64,000 bases of DNA. Source: Hyphomicrobiales bacterium (GTDB lineage Bacteria; Pseudomonadota; Alphaproteobacteria; Rhizobiales; Beijerinckiaceae). A program made the position numbers and the translations under genes. The stretch is from assembly GCA_930633495.1 (NCBI GenBank), contig CAKNFJ010000001.1, positions 3,185,001 to 3,249,000 on the forward strand. The letters run 5' to 3'. This document shows positions 51,118 through 60,230 of the stretch, piece by piece (positions within the stretch are counted from its first letter, which is position 1; each line of letters begins with the position of its first letter). Below the pieces are notes generated by a model. It ran no database searches and was not told the DNA's origin. It was given only the letters and a program-made list of their open reading frames with translations.

Positions 51118-53820
51118 ATGCCTGACGAGCTTCGCACCGAGCCGCCAAGGCCGTCGCCCGACGCGCTGCTGGAGCGGGCCCGCAGCGAGACGCGCGGCCG
51201 GCTGAAGATCTTCCTCGGCGCAGCGCCCGGCGTCGGCAAGACCTACGAGATGCTGCTCGCGGGCCGGGCGCGCCGGGCCGAGGGCGTCGATGTTATCATC
51301 GGCGTGGTCGAGACCCATGGCAGGCGCGAGACGCAGGCGCTGATCGAAGGCTATGAGGTGGTGCCGCGGGCGCAGGTGGCCTATCGCGGCCAGAGCGTCG
51401 AGGAGATGGATCTCGACGCGGTGCTGGCGCGGCGGCCGCAACTCGTTCTGGTCGACGAGCTCGCCCATACCAACGCGCCGGGCAGCCGCCATCCCAAGCG
51501 CTATCTCGACGTGCTCGAGCTGATCGACCGGGGCATCGACGTCTACACCACGCTCAACATCCAGCATGTCGAGAGCCTGAACGACGTCGTCGCGCAGATC
51601 ACCCGCATCCGCGTCCGCGAGACGGTGCCGGATTCGGTCATCGACCGCGCCGATGCGATCGAGATCATCGACCTCACGCCCGAGGACCTGATCAAGCGGC
51701 TGAACGAAGGCAAGGTCTATCTGCCCGAGACGGCGAAGCGCGCCGTTTCCAACTATTTCTCGCCCGGCAACCTGACGGCGCTGCGCGAGCTGGCGCTGCG
51801 GCGGACGGCCCAGCGCGTCGACGAGCAATTGCTCAGCCATATGCAGGCGCACGCGATTCCGGGGCCGTGGTCGACGAGCGACCGGCTGATCGTCTGCATC
51901 GACGGCAGCCCACGCGCCGCTTCGTTGGTGCGCCATGCCCGGCGCCTGGCCGAAAAGCTGAAGGCGTCCTGGACGGCGCTGCATATCGAGGCGCCGGGCC
52001 GAGCGCGCGCCTCGGAGGCGGAGAAGGACCGGCTTTCGGCTGCGATGCGGCTTGCCGAGCAACTCGGCGGCGAGGCGGTGATCCTGCCGGGCGAGACCGT
52101 GCCCGACGAGGTGCTGCGCTATGCCGCCTCGAAGAATGTCAGCCATATCGTCATCGGCTCGTCGAGCGCTCCGCGCTGGCGCGAGCTTTTGTCGGGTTCG
52201 GTCGCGCAGGCGCTGATCCGGGATGCGGGCGACATCAGCATCCATGTGATTCCGAGCCAGGATGCCGGCGCCGACGAGGCAGGCCGGGCCGGTCCGGCGC
52301 GCGGGCGCCGGCTCGAACCGGAGCCCTATCTGACGGGCCTGGTCTTCGTCGCCGCGGCGGTCGGCGTTGGGATGCTGCTCAACCTGTTCCTCGACGTGCG
52401 CAACATCGCGCTCGTCTTCCTGATGGCCGTGCTGACCTCGGCCGTGACGGCGGGCCTGTGGCCGGCGCTGTTTACCTCGGTCGCCGGGGCGCTGGCCTTC
52501 AACTTCTTCTTCCTGCCGCCGCTCTACACGCTCAACATCGGCGATCCCGAGAGCGTGCTCGCCTTCGTCTTCTTCCTCGTGGTCGCGCTGATCGCGAGCA
52601 ACCTGACCGCCCGCGTCCAGCGTCAGGCCGCGTCGGCGCGCCAGCGGGCGCGCACCACGGAGGATCTCTACCTGTTCTCGCGCAAGCTCGCGGGGACCGG
52701 AACGCTCGACGACGTGCTCTGGGCGAGCGCCTATCAGATCGCGGCGATGCTGCGTGTACGCGTCGTGATCCTGCTGCCGGAGGAGGCGAGCATCGCGGTC
52801 AGAGCGGGCTATCCGCCCGACGATACGCTCGACGATGCGGATATCGCCGCCGCGCACTGGGCCTGGGAGCATGACCGCCCGGCCGGGCGCGGCGCCGACA
52901 CGCTGCCGGGAGCGAAGCGGCTCTATCTGCCGCTGCGGACCGGACGTGGCGCCATCGGCGTGATCGGCCTCGATTCCGACCGGCCGGGCGCGCTGCTGAC
53001 ACCGGAGCAGCAACGCCTGTTCGACGCCCTGGCCGATCAGGCCGCGATCGCGATCGAGCGGGTGCAGCTCGCGGCCGATGTCGACAAGGCGAAGCTCGCG
53101 GCCGAGGCCGACCGGCTGCGCTCGGCGCTGCTGACCTCGATCTCGCACGACCTCAAGACGCCGCTCGCCGGCATCATGGGCGCGGCCGGCACGCTGCGCG
53201 ACTATGGCAAGGCGATCCCCGAGGCCGATCGCTCCGAACTGCTGGGGACGGTGGTGGAGGAGTCCGAACGGCTCAACCGCTTCATCGCCAATCTGCTCGA
53301 CATGACGCGGATCGAGGCCGGGGCGATGGAGCCGAACTACGCCCTGCTCGATGTCGGCGACGTCGTCGGGGCGGCGCTGCGGCGCGCGGAGAGCATCACG
53401 CGTGGGCACGCGATCGAGCTGTCGCTTGCGCCCCATCTGCCGATGCTGCGGCTCGACCCCGTGCTGTTCGACCAGGTGCTGTTCAACCTCGTCGACAATG
53501 CCGCGAAATATGCACCGGCGGGCAGCACGATCGGGGTCCGCGCCCGCATCGACGCCGATGCGGTCGCCCTCGACATCCTCGACGAGGGGCCGGGCCTGCC
53601 GCCGGACGATCTCGAACGGATCTTCGACAGCTTCTACCGGGTCGGGAAGGGCGATCAGGTCCGTGCCGGCACCGGACTCGGGCTCGCGATCTGCCGTGGC
53701 TTCGTCGAAGCGATGGGCGGCACGATCGCCGCCGCCAACCGTCGCGACCGGCAGGGCGCGGTGTTCACCATCCGCATGCCGATCCCGCCCGAGGCCCACC
53801 AGATGAAGGTATTGCCATGA
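51118..53820 (+). CDS. kdpD: KdpD, K+-sensing histidine kinase
   Basis: A 900-residue sensor kinase in classic order: N-terminal KdpD domain with Walker-type GAAPGVGKTYEML (residues about 34-46), a universal-stress-like domain (about 255-385), four short membrane helices (about 405-505), a GAF-like domain, HisKA with the phosphorylated His in SISHDLKTPLAG (about 677), and an HATPase domain with NLVDNAAKY and GTGLGLAI. ATG 51118 is preferred over GTG 51091 because it matches family starts. It overlaps kdpE as ATGA. It senses low K+ and may be modulated by the EIIA protein encoded downstream. Confidence 0.96.
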   Translation: MPDELRTEPPRPSPDALLERARSETRGRLKIFLGAAPGVGKTYEMLLAGRARRAEGVDVIIGVVETHGRRETQALIEGYEVVPRAQVAYRGQSVEEMDLDAVLARRPQLVLVDELAHTNAPGSRHPKRYLDVLELIDRGIDVYTTLNIQHVESLNDVVAQITRIRVRETVPDSVIDRADAIEIIDLTPEDLIKRLNEGKVYLPETAKRAVSNYFSPGNLTALRELALRRTAQRVDEQLLSHMQAHAIPGPWSTSDRLIVCIDGSPRAASLVRHARRLAEKLKASWTALHIEAPGRARASEAEKDRLSAAMRLAEQLGGEAVILPGETVPDEVLRYAASKNVSHIVIGSSSAPRWRELLSGSVAQALIRDAGDISIHVIPSQDAGADEAGRAGPARGRRLEPEPYLTGLVFVAAAVGVGMLLNLFLDVRNIALVFLMAVLTSAVTAGLWPALFTSVAGALAFNFFFLPPLYTLNIGDPESVLAFVFFLVVALIASNLTARVQRQAASARQRARTTEDLYLFSRKLAGTGTLDDVLWASAYQIAAMLRVRVVILLPEEASIAVRAGYPPDDTLDDADIAAAHWAWEHDRPAGRGADTLPGAKRLYLPLRTGRGAIGVIGLDSDRPGALLTPEQQRLFDALADQAAIAIERVQLAADVDKAKLAAEADRLRSALLTSISHDLKTPLAGIMGAAGTLRDYGKAIPEADRSELLGTVVEESERLNRFIANLLDMTRIEAGAMEPNYALLDVGDVVGAALRRAESITRGHAIELSLAPHLPMLRLDPVLFDQVLFNLVDNAAKYAPAGSTIGVRARIDADAVALDILDEGPGLPPDDLERIFDSFYRVGKGDQVRAGTGLGLAICRGFVEAMGGTIAAANRRDRQGAVFTIRMPIPPEAHQMKVLP

Positions 53821-54509
53821 CCACGATGGCCGTCCGGGTGCTCGTCGTCGACGACGAGCCGCCGATCCGCAAGCTGCTGCGCGTCGGGCTCGGCACCGAG
53901 GGCTATGCGATCAGCGAGGCGGTCAACGCCAGGGACGCGATCGCGCAGATCGAGGCGGAGGAGCCCGATCTCGTGCTGCTCGATCTCGGCCTGCCCGACA
54001 TGACCGGGCAGGAGCTGCTGCGCCTCTGGCGCAGCGAGGGCCGCACGCTGCCCATCGTCATCCTGTCGAGCCGGACGGATGAGGCGGGCATCGTCCAGGC
54101 GCTGGAGGCGGGGGCGGACGACTACGTCACCAAGCCGTTCGGCATGCGCGAACTCGCGGCGCGACTGCGCGTCGCGCTGCGTCACAAGCTGCATCAGCAA
54201 GGCGAGAAGCCGGTCTTCCGCACCGGCGAGCTCTCGGTCGATCTCGTGCGCCGCATCGTGCAGGTCGGTGGTGCCGAGGTGAAGCTGTCGCCGAAGGAAT
54301 ACGACATCCTCCGGGCGCTGGTGCAGCACGCCGGCAAGGTGCTGACGCATCGCCATCTGCTGAAGGAGGTCTGGGGCGGCAACGAGGATGTGCAGTATCT
54401 GCGCGTCTATATCCGACAGCTGCGCCAGAAGATCGAGCCCGTGCCCGAGCAGCCCTTCTACATCACCACCGAGCCCGGCGTCGGCTACAGGCTGCGCGAA
54501 AGCGATTGA
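53817..54509 (+). CDS. kdpE: KdpE, response regulator of kdp
   Basis: A 230-residue OmpR-type regulator. The receiver domain has the acidic pair VVDDEPP, the phosphoacceptor Asp in LVLLDLGLPD (about 56) and Lys in YVTKPFG (about 105). The C-terminal winged helix has LSPKEYDILRALVQHAGKVLTH and VYIRQLRQKIE. It activates kdpFABC, probably from the AT-rich palindrome at 46179. Coupled to kdpD by a 4-base overlap and followed 2 bases later by the EIIA gene. Confidence 0.97.
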   Translation: MTTMAVRVLVVDDEPPIRKLLRVGLGTEGYAISEAVNARDAIAQIEAEEPDLVLLDLGLPDMTGQELLRLWRSEGRTLPIVILSSRTDEAGIVQALEAGADDYVTKPFGMRELAARLRVALRHKLHQQGEKPVFRTGELSVDLVRRIVQVGGAEVKLSPKEYDILRALVQHAGKVLTHRHLLKEVWGGNEDVQYLRVYIRQLRQKIEPVPEQPFYITTEPGVGYRLRESD

Positions 54510-54511
54510 GC

Positions 54512-54961
54512 ATGACGGATATTTCCCAGTTGATCGCGCCTGACGCCGTGCTGGCAGGGCTCAAGGCGATGTCGAAGGAGCAATGCCTCGACCTGCTCGC
54601 CCGGCACGCGGCTGCGGCAACGGGCGTGGCGAGCGACGTCATCGCCACGGCGCTGAAGCGGCGGGAGGCGTTGGGCTCGACCGGAATCGGCAACGGCATC
54701 GCGATGCCGCATGCGCCGATCGACGGCCTCATCGCACCCTTCGGCCTGCTCGCCTGCCTGGCGAAGCCGCTCCCGTTCGACGCGGTCGATGGCGAGCCGG
54801 TCGATATCCTCTGCCTGATCCTGACGCCGGAGGCAGGGCAGGGGCAGCATCTCAATGCGCTCGCCTGCGTCGCCCGACGCCTGCAGCGTCCCGAGATTCG
54901 CGAGGCGATCCGCCGCGCGCGGCACCCGCAGGATGTCCATGCGGCGCTGTGCGAGAGCTGA
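54512..54961 (+). CDS. PTS EIIA-Ntr (PtsN)-like protein
   Basis: A 149-residue EIIA type 2 domain. The phosphorylatable His is His67 in GNGIAMPHAPIDG, within the conserved GxGxAxPH signature, preceded by ALKRREALGSTGI. The C-terminal LNALACVARRLQRPEIREAIRRA matches PtsN. EIIA-Ntr proteins regulate K+ homeostasis: in E. coli the dephosphorylated form binds KdpD. The gene starts two bases after the kdpE stop, so it is almost certainly part of the kdp operon. It may be a second, dedicated copy; the housekeeping ptsN would normally sit near rpoN. Confidence 0.93.
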   Translation: MTDISQLIAPDAVLAGLKAMSKEQCLDLLARHAAAATGVASDVIATALKRREALGSTGIGNGIAMPHAPIDGLIAPFGLLACLAKPLPFDAVDGEPVDILCLILTPEAGQGQHLNALACVARRLQRPEIREAIRRARHPQDVHAALCES

Positions 54962-55133
54962 GATTCGCGGCCGCGGGCATAATCCCGTCAGATTGAATTT
55001 GTTCTATTCTAAATCTTTGACAGAAAAGATGAAATCGATCCGATGTTATCGGCGGTGTGATGTGATTCCGCCCTTTCTCTTGCGGAGGCTTTCTGCAATA
55101 GCTCGGGCGATACCTTCACAAGATTGCAGCGCT

Positions 55134-55772
55134 ATGTCCCGTCATCATCTCCGCAACATCTCCTTCGCCGCCCTTGCCTTTGCGATCGGCTCCTTAACTG
55201 CCGCACCCTCTGTCATGGCGCAGGGAGCCCCCGCAGCCCGCCCGGCGCCGAAGCCGGCCCCGCCGGCGGCGCAGAACCAGGCCGCTCCTGGCGTGAGTCA
55301 GCCGGCAGCGCAGGCTGCGACGCTGCCGAACGGCGCCAGCGCGATCAACGAGACCTTCGGCGATTGGACGGTCGATTGCCGGATCAATGCCGGTCAGCGG
55401 CTCTGCGTCCTGCTCCAGTCGCAGGGCAACAGCCAGACCGGCCAGCGCGTCTTCGCCGTCGAACTGCGCACGCCCAAGGACGGGCGCGCCGAGGGCACGA
55501 TCCTGTTTCCGTTCGGCATGAAGCTGGAGAACGGCGCGGTCCTGCGGCTCGACGACAAGGATCTGGGGCAGGGGTTGCGCTTCTCGACCTGCCTGGCGCA
55601 GGGCTGCCTGCTGCCGATCTCCTTCCCGACGGTCGCGACCGATGCGATGAAGGCGGGGAAGGCGCTGACGGTGGCGGCGCTCAACCTGACGAACAACGAG
55701 CCGGTTTCCTTCAATGTCTCGCTGGCCGGCTTCGGCGCCGCTTTCGACCGTATCGCCCAGATCGACAAATAG
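55134..55772 (+). CDS. Invasion-associated locus B (IalB)-like secreted protein
   Basis: A 212-residue periplasmic or secreted protein. The signal peptide ends near SVMAQG (about residue 28), and a Pro/Ala/Gln-rich linker runs to about 70. The IalB domain has FGDWTVDCRINAGQRLCVLLQSQ, with Cys pairs later in STCLAQGCLLPISFP, and ALNLTNNEPVSFNVSLAGF near the end. The four cysteines probably form two disulfides. The family is common in Hyphomicrobiales and not limited to pathogens. It stands alone after a 172-base gap that looks like its promoter region. Confidence 0.92.
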   Translation: MSRHHLRNISFAALAFAIGSLTAAPSVMAQGAPAARPAPKPAPPAAQNQAAPGVSQPAAQAATLPNGASAINETFGDWTVDCRINAGQRLCVLLQSQGNSQTGQRVFAVELRTPKDGRAEGTILFPFGMKLENGAVLRLDDKDLGQGLRFSTCLAQGCLLPISFPTVATDAMKAGKALTVAALNLTNNEPVSFNVSLAGFGAAFDRIAQIDK

Positions 55773-55787
55773 CCGGCAACCGGCTTT
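55771..55787 (+). terminator. Short hairpin after the IalB-like gene
   Basis: AGCCGG-CAA-CCGGCT then TTTC begins at the stop codon. A 6-bp stem with a 3-base T-run: a plausible but weak terminator. Confidence 0.4.
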
Positions 55788-55943
55788 CGCGGCGCCCATC
55801 GATGATTTGGTGATTTCCGGCTGCGTTCATTGCCGGATTGGCGGAAGTCGCCAAAGCGAATGGGTCGGACACAGAAATTTGGCTCGTTCTGCCAGCGCTT
55901 CCGTGCATGATCGGGAGCACTGGGGAGTTCGGGCCAAAGAACG

Positions 55944-58343
55944 ATGACACAAGATCCGCGCCTGCCGTTTCTGGCCGAGCTGGAAAAGAAGATCCTCTGG
56001 CTCGCCTCGTGGACGATCCATAACGCCAACCATATCCGGTCGAGCGAGGACGGCATGAAGGTGGGCGGGCATCAGGCCTCCTCGGCCTCGCTCGCCACGA
56101 TCATGACCGCGCTCTACATGGCGGCGCTGAAGCCGCAGGATCGCGTCGCGGTGAAGCCGCATGCCTCGCCGATCTTCCACGCCATCAACTATCTGATGGG
56201 CCTGCAGACGCGCGAGAAGCTCGAGAATTTCCGCGGCTACAAGGGCGCGCAGAGCTATCCCTCCCGCACCAAGGATATCGACGATGTCGATTTCTCGACC
56301 GGCTCGGTCGGGCTCGGCGTTGCGCAGACTTTGTTCTCCTCGCTGACGCAGGACTATGTGAAGGCGCATGGCTGGGCGCAGGACCGCCCGGAAGGCCGCA
56401 TGGTTTCGTTGATCGGCGATGCCGAACTCGACGAAGGCAATATCTTCGAGGCCCTGATGGAGGGCTGGAAGCACGGTGTCCGCAACACCTGGTGGATCAT
56501 CGACTATAACCGCCAGTCGCTTGATGCCGTCATTCGCGAGGGGCTCTACGACCGTTTCGAGACGATGTTCCGCAATTTCGGCTGGGACGTCGTGACGCTG
56601 AAATACGGCTCGCTGCAGCAGGCCGCCTTCAAGGAGAAGGGCGGCGAGCGGCTGAAAGCCTGGATCGATTCCTGCCCGAACCAGCTCTATTCGGCGCTGA
56701 CCTTCCAGGGCGGCGCGGCCTGGCGCAAGCGGTTGATGGACGATCTCGGCGACCAGGGCCCGGTGACCAAGCTGATCGAGAAGCGTTCCGACGCCGAGCT
56801 CTCGAAGCTGATGTGCAATCTCGGCGGCCACGACCTGCCGTCGATCCTCGAAGCCTTCGAGGGCATCGATCATGACCGTCCCGTCTGCTTCCTCGCCTAT
56901 ACCGTGAAGGGGTTCGGGCTGCCGATCGCCGGGCACAAGGATAACCATGCCGGGCTGATGACCAAGGAGCAGCTCGACGGCTTCCGCAAGGCGAACAATG
57001 TTCGTCCGGGCCATGAATGGGACCTGTTCGAGGGGCTCGGCCTTCCCGAGGCCGAGATCAGGGGCTTCCTCGACAAGGTGCCCTTCTTCTCGCAGGGGCG
57101 CCGGCGCTTCTCCGCCGCCAAGCTGCCGGTTCCCGCCAAGCTGGAAGCGGGCATCCAGCCCTCGATGTCGACGCAGATGGGCTTCGGCAAGGTGCTGGAC
57201 GATCTGGCCAAGACGGGCGGGCCGCTGGCCGATCGCATCGTGACGACGGCGCCGGACGTCACCGTCTCGACCAATCTCGGCCCCTGGGTGAACCGGCGCG
57301 GCCTGTTCGCGCGGGCTTCGATGGCCGACACCTTCAAGGACGAGCGCATTCCCTCGATGCAGAAATGGGAATTCTCACCGAAGGGCCAGCATATCGAGCT
57401 CGGCATCGCCGAGATGAACCTGTTCATCAACCTCTCGGCGCTCGGCCTGTCGCATTCGATCTTCGGCGAGCGGCTGATCCCGATCGGCACGCTCTACGAT
57501 CCTTTCATCTCGCGCGGCCTCGATGCGCTGAACTATGCTTGCTACCAGGATGCGCGCTTCATGCTGGTGGCGACGCCGTCGGGCGTGACGCTGGCACCGG
57601 AAGGCGGGGCGCATCAGTCGATCGCGACGCCGCTGATCGGCATGAGCCAGGACGGGCTCTGCGCCTTCGAACCGGGTTTCGTCGACGAGCTTGCGGTGAT
57701 GATGCGCTGGTCCTTCGACTACATGCAGCGGGACGGCGAGGGCGACCCCGACGAGCGCACCTGGCTGCGCGACGAGACCGGTGGTTCGGTCTATCTGCGG
57801 CTCTCGACGCGGCAGGTCGAGCAGCCGAGCCGCGCGATGACGCCGGAGCTGGAGCGCGACATCATCGACGGCGCCTATTGGCTGCGGAAGCCGGGCCCGA
57901 ACGCATCGGTCGTCATCGCCTATACGGGAGCGGTCGCGCCCGAGGCGATCGAGGCTGTCGGGCTTCTGGGCGAGGACCGGCGCGATGTCGGCCTGCTCGC
58001 GATCACCTCGGCCGACCGGCTCAATGCCGGCTGGCAGGCGGCGGAACGGGCGCGCCAGCGCGGCAACGCGCAAGCGACGAGCCATATCGAGCGGCTGCTC
58101 GGCGAACTCTCACGCGATTGCGGCATCGTCTCGGTTCTGGACGGGCATCCGGCGACGTTGGCCTGGCTCGGCAGCGTGCATGGCCACAGGCAGAAGGCCC
58201 TGGGCGTCGAGCATTTCGGCCAGACCGGCACGGTCGCCGATCTCTATCGGCATTTCGGCATCGACGCGAACGCGATCGTGCATGCGGCGCAGGCGGCTGC
58301 GCCCGGGCGGCCGGTGCGCTATCTCAAGGTGTTGCCGGAGTAA
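55944..58343 (+). CDS. Homodimeric 2-oxoacid dehydrogenase E1 / transketolase-like protein (AceE/MdeB type)
   Basis: A 799-residue thiamine-diphosphate enzyme. The ThDP motif GDAELDEGN (about 158-166) is followed by NTWWIIDYNRQSLD (about 190-203). The second transketolase domain has HIELGIAEMNLF with the activating Glu, and the third covers the last 200 residues. It aligns in style with AceE, the single-chain E1 of gammaproteobacteria, but is about 90 residues shorter and has no adjacent E2 or E3 genes. Most alphaproteobacteria use two-chain PDH E1, so this is probably a specialised enzyme, for example for 2-ketobutyrate as in MdeB. The exact substrate is unknown. Confidence 0.88.
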   Translation: MTQDPRLPFLAELEKKILWLASWTIHNANHIRSSEDGMKVGGHQASSASLATIMTALYMAALKPQDRVAVKPHASPIFHAINYLMGLQTREKLENFRGYKGAQSYPSRTKDIDDVDFSTGSVGLGVAQTLFSSLTQDYVKAHGWAQDRPEGRMVSLIGDAELDEGNIFEALMEGWKHGVRNTWWIIDYNRQSLDAVIREGLYDRFETMFRNFGWDVVTLKYGSLQQAAFKEKGGERLKAWIDSCPNQLYSALTFQGGAAWRKRLMDDLGDQGPVTKLIEKRSDAELSKLMCNLGGHDLPSILEAFEGIDHDRPVCFLAYTVKGFGLPIAGHKDNHAGLMTKEQLDGFRKANNVRPGHEWDLFEGLGLPEAEIRGFLDKVPFFSQGRRRFSAAKLPVPAKLEAGIQPSMSTQMGFGKVLDDLAKTGGPLADRIVTTAPDVTVSTNLGPWVNRRGLFARASMADTFKDERIPSMQKWEFSPKGQHIELGIAEMNLFINLSALGLSHSIFGERLIPIGTLYDPFISRGLDALNYACYQDARFMLVATPSGVTLAPEGGAHQSIATPLIGMSQDGLCAFEPGFVDELAVMMRWSFDYMQRDGEGDPDERTWLRDETGGSVYLRLSTRQVEQPSRAMTPELERDIIDGAYWLRKPGPNASVVIAYTGAVAPEAIEAVGLLGEDRRDVGLLAITSADRLNAGWQAAERARQRGNAQATSHIERLLGELSRDCGIVSVLDGHPATLAWLGSVHGHRQKALGVEHFGQTGTVADLYRHFGIDANAIVHAAQAAAPGRPVRYLKVLPE

Positions 58344-58367
58344 GGGAGGCGCGCTTCAATGAAGCGT

Positions 58368-58500
58368 GTCATCCCGTGCGCGCTGCGGCATGTGAATGCC
58401 GCTGCGCAGACACGGGACCGCGCGACGAGAAGGCGCCTTTTCTGAAGACGGTCCCGTGTCTGCGCAGCAGCGTTTCACGCTGCGGCGCGCACGGGATGAC
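58368..58500. repeat. Large inverted repeat (GTCATCCCGTGCGCGC ... GCGCGCACGGGATGAC)
   Basis: A 133-base structure with nearly complementary halves. Outer arms GTCATCCCGTGCGCGC/GCGCGCACGGGATGAC are perfect, and inner arms include CTGCGCAGACACGGGACCG and its near complement. Smaller GGCGC-rich repeats continue to about 58550. It lies between convergent genes and resembles the 39378 element in its ends. Confidence 0.75.
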
Positions 58501-58539
58501 AGGCGCTCTTCAAAAGGGCGCCTTTCGAGAAAGCGCTTC

Positions 58540-58845
58540 TCAGAAGCGCGGCGTTGCGATCGTATTCGCGAAGGGATTGACGCCGGCGCCGATGCGGCTG
58601 GGCAGGGTCCCTTCGCCGTAGAACTCGCCCGTGCTGGCATAGACCGGGCTCGCCGACATGTGCTGGCCGGCGTAGCGGTTCATCGAGCCGACCGGAACGA
58701 CGTTGCCGGGGTCGAGATAGCTGCGCTTCTGCACCGTGACGCGCAGCGGTCCGCGCCGGCTCTGGGCTTCGGCGATGGTCGCCAGGACGGTCGAGGCCGC
58801 CAGGGCGATGGTGAGGACGGTGGCAACACGCTTGAACGGCATCAT
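58540..58845 (-). CDS. Small secreted hypothetical protein
   Basis: A 101-residue protein with a signal peptide (MMPFKRVATVLTIALAAS, cleavage near AEA at about 27). The mature part is rich in Pro, Gly, Asn and Ser: RSYLDPGNVVPVGSMNRYA, then GTLPSRIGAGVNPFANTI. The GEGTLPSRIG...NPFANT stretch recurs in hypothetical proteins of Rhizobiales as far as I recall. GGAG precedes the ATG-ATG start. Convergent with the AceE-like gene; its 3' end touches the repeat cluster. Function unknown. Confidence 0.75.
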   Translation of the reverse strand: MMPFKRVATVLTIALAASTVLATIAEAQSRRGPLRVTVQKRSYLDPGNVVPVGSMNRYAGQHMSASPVYASTGEFYGEGTLPSRIGAGVNPFANTIATPRF

Positions 58846-58937
58846 GGCGGCAAACTCCGGGAGTGGACGCACCCACTCGATGTAGGCATCGGAAAACCGG
58901 CGGGAAGAGTACCCGCCCGTCGTTAACAACTTTGTTA

Positions 58938-59068
58938 GAGCAAGATCCGGTTTGGACGGATCGTCAACGCCAGAGTGTTTCCGGCGAACGCATGTTCGCC
59001 GGAAACACTCTATCTCTTTTTTGCGCAATTCCGGACGCAAAACCGCGATGCACTTTTGCTGGAATTGC
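58938..59068. repeat. Dispersed hairpin repeat with an 18-bp perfect stem
   Basis: At 58972-59011 an 18-bp perfect stem (AGAGTGTTTCCGGCGAAC and its complement) closes on a GCAT loop and is followed by ATCTCTTTTTT, which would act as a plus-strand terminator. At 59025-59068 a second hairpin has GCAATTCC/GGAATTGC plus GCAAAA/TTTTGC. Both cores are familiar from Rhizobiales intergenic repeats. Confidence 0.75.
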
Positions 59069-59069
59069 T

Positions 59070-60230
59070 CTAGCGCCGAACCGGCTTGCTGCGAGGCTTG
59101 CGTGGCTCGGCCGCGATGCGTGCGGGCTCGGCGCTGGCCGTCTTCATGCGAAGGGCCGGCAAATTGCCGTCGGCATCGAGCCAGGATGCCTTGCGCCCGG
59201 ACGCCGAGAGGCGAGGCGGCGTACAGTCGGGCTGCCGCTTGAGCTCGCTGCGCGCGAAGATGTTGCGCAGTTCCGGTTCGGCGCCGGTGCCGACGAGGTC
59301 CAGCCGCTCAACGAGGCAGACCAACTGGCGGCGGTCGCTCGGCTTCGGAGCGGCGCACCACCAGCCGCTCAAGGCGAAGTGGGCCTCGCCGGGCTGCGTG
59401 CGGAAGGCGATGCAGCCACGGCTCTCCTTGCCGTCGCCGAGCACGACGTCGGCGGTTTCGAGTGGGCCGAAGCGGGTCTCGATCGGAGCGGGCGTGCTGC
59501 CGCGCTCGACGGCGAGGCCGCGCCGGGCGGCTTCGTGTACCAGGGCGACCATGAAGGAGCGGGTGCCGGTCGCGGCGCCTTCGCCGGTTGCCAGGCGCAG
59601 GAGGAGGTGCGGCCTGGACTCGGCCAGGCTGCCGAAGCTCAGAACATCCTCGCGGCGGCTGTCATCCGGGCTGCGGCGGGCTTCGAGCAACGGGGGCTCG
59701 CGGCGGAAATCGGGTGCCTCCAGGCTGAAGATCGCCATCGGCTGCGCAATCGCGACCCACTCCTCCGTGGTTGCCGGAGGCCGTGAGCGCCGTGGCGCGG
59801 TTATGTCCTGCGCTGGGAGATTCGCCGCCGCGGCAGCGAGACTTGCCAGCGCAAGCCGATCCTCGTCCTTGGCCGACAGGCCGGTGATGAAGATTGCAGT
59901 CAGGCCGATACCGCTTATCGCGGCGGCGCCGCGCCAGGCAAGCGCGCCCGTCAGGCCGAGACCTTTGCGGGGCCAGAGATGACGCGCGCTTCGCAGGACC
60001 CGGCGAGAACCGGCCTCGATGCCGTCGGCCGCGGCGATGAGACCGGGAACGATGTCGATCCGGGCGAGACGCCCGGTCAGGCGCGTGGCGCCACGGCGAC
60101 AGAGGGAGACGCCGCGCTGGAGCCTTGGTTCGAGCCGCAGCAAACCTGCCCGTATCCCCGAAACGACATCGACCGAACGCAACCGCAACCCGTTACTCCT
60201 GCGCCGCGCATGGCGGCGTCCGTCCTTCAC
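59070..60230 (-). CDS. Hypothetical protein with one membrane segment
   Basis: A 386-residue protein. It has an Arg-rich N-terminus, one hydrophobic segment at about residues 95-120 (GLTGALAWRGAAAISGIGLTAIFITG in pieces), then a polar domain with Pro/Arg linkers. Its C-terminal half has Cys residues in SRGCIAF, SGWWCAAP, LVCLVERLDL and QPDCTPP and strands typical of a compact extracytoplasmic domain. It ends in a basic tail (KPRSKPVRR). I do not recognise a named family. The GTG start has no clear ribosome-binding site, and the true start could be further in, just before the membrane segment. Confidence 0.65.
   Translation of the reverse strand: MKDGRRHARRRSNGLRLRSVDVVSGIRAGLLRLEPRLQRGVSLCRRGATRLTGRLARIDIVPGLIAAADGIEAGSRRVLRSARHLWPRKGLGLTGALAWRGAAAISGIGLTAIFITGLSAKDEDRLALASLAAAAANLPAQDITAPRRSRPPATTEEWVAIAQPMAIFSLEAPDFRREPPLLEARRSPDDSRREDVLSFGSLAESRPHLLLRLATGEGAATGTRSFMVALVHEAARRGLAVERGSTPAPIETRFGPLETADVVLGDGKESRGCIAFRTQPGEAHFALSGWWCAAPKPSDRRQLVCLVERLDLVGTGAEPELRNIFARSELKRQPDCTPPRLSASGRKASWLDADGNLPALRMKTASAEPARIAAEPRKPRSKPVRR

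Noticed and set aside
50446..53799. An 1117-codon minus-strand frame opposite kdpC and kdpD
   Set aside because: kdpD is unmistakable on the plus strand. The antisense frame has no recognisable fold and is a GC-skew artefact.
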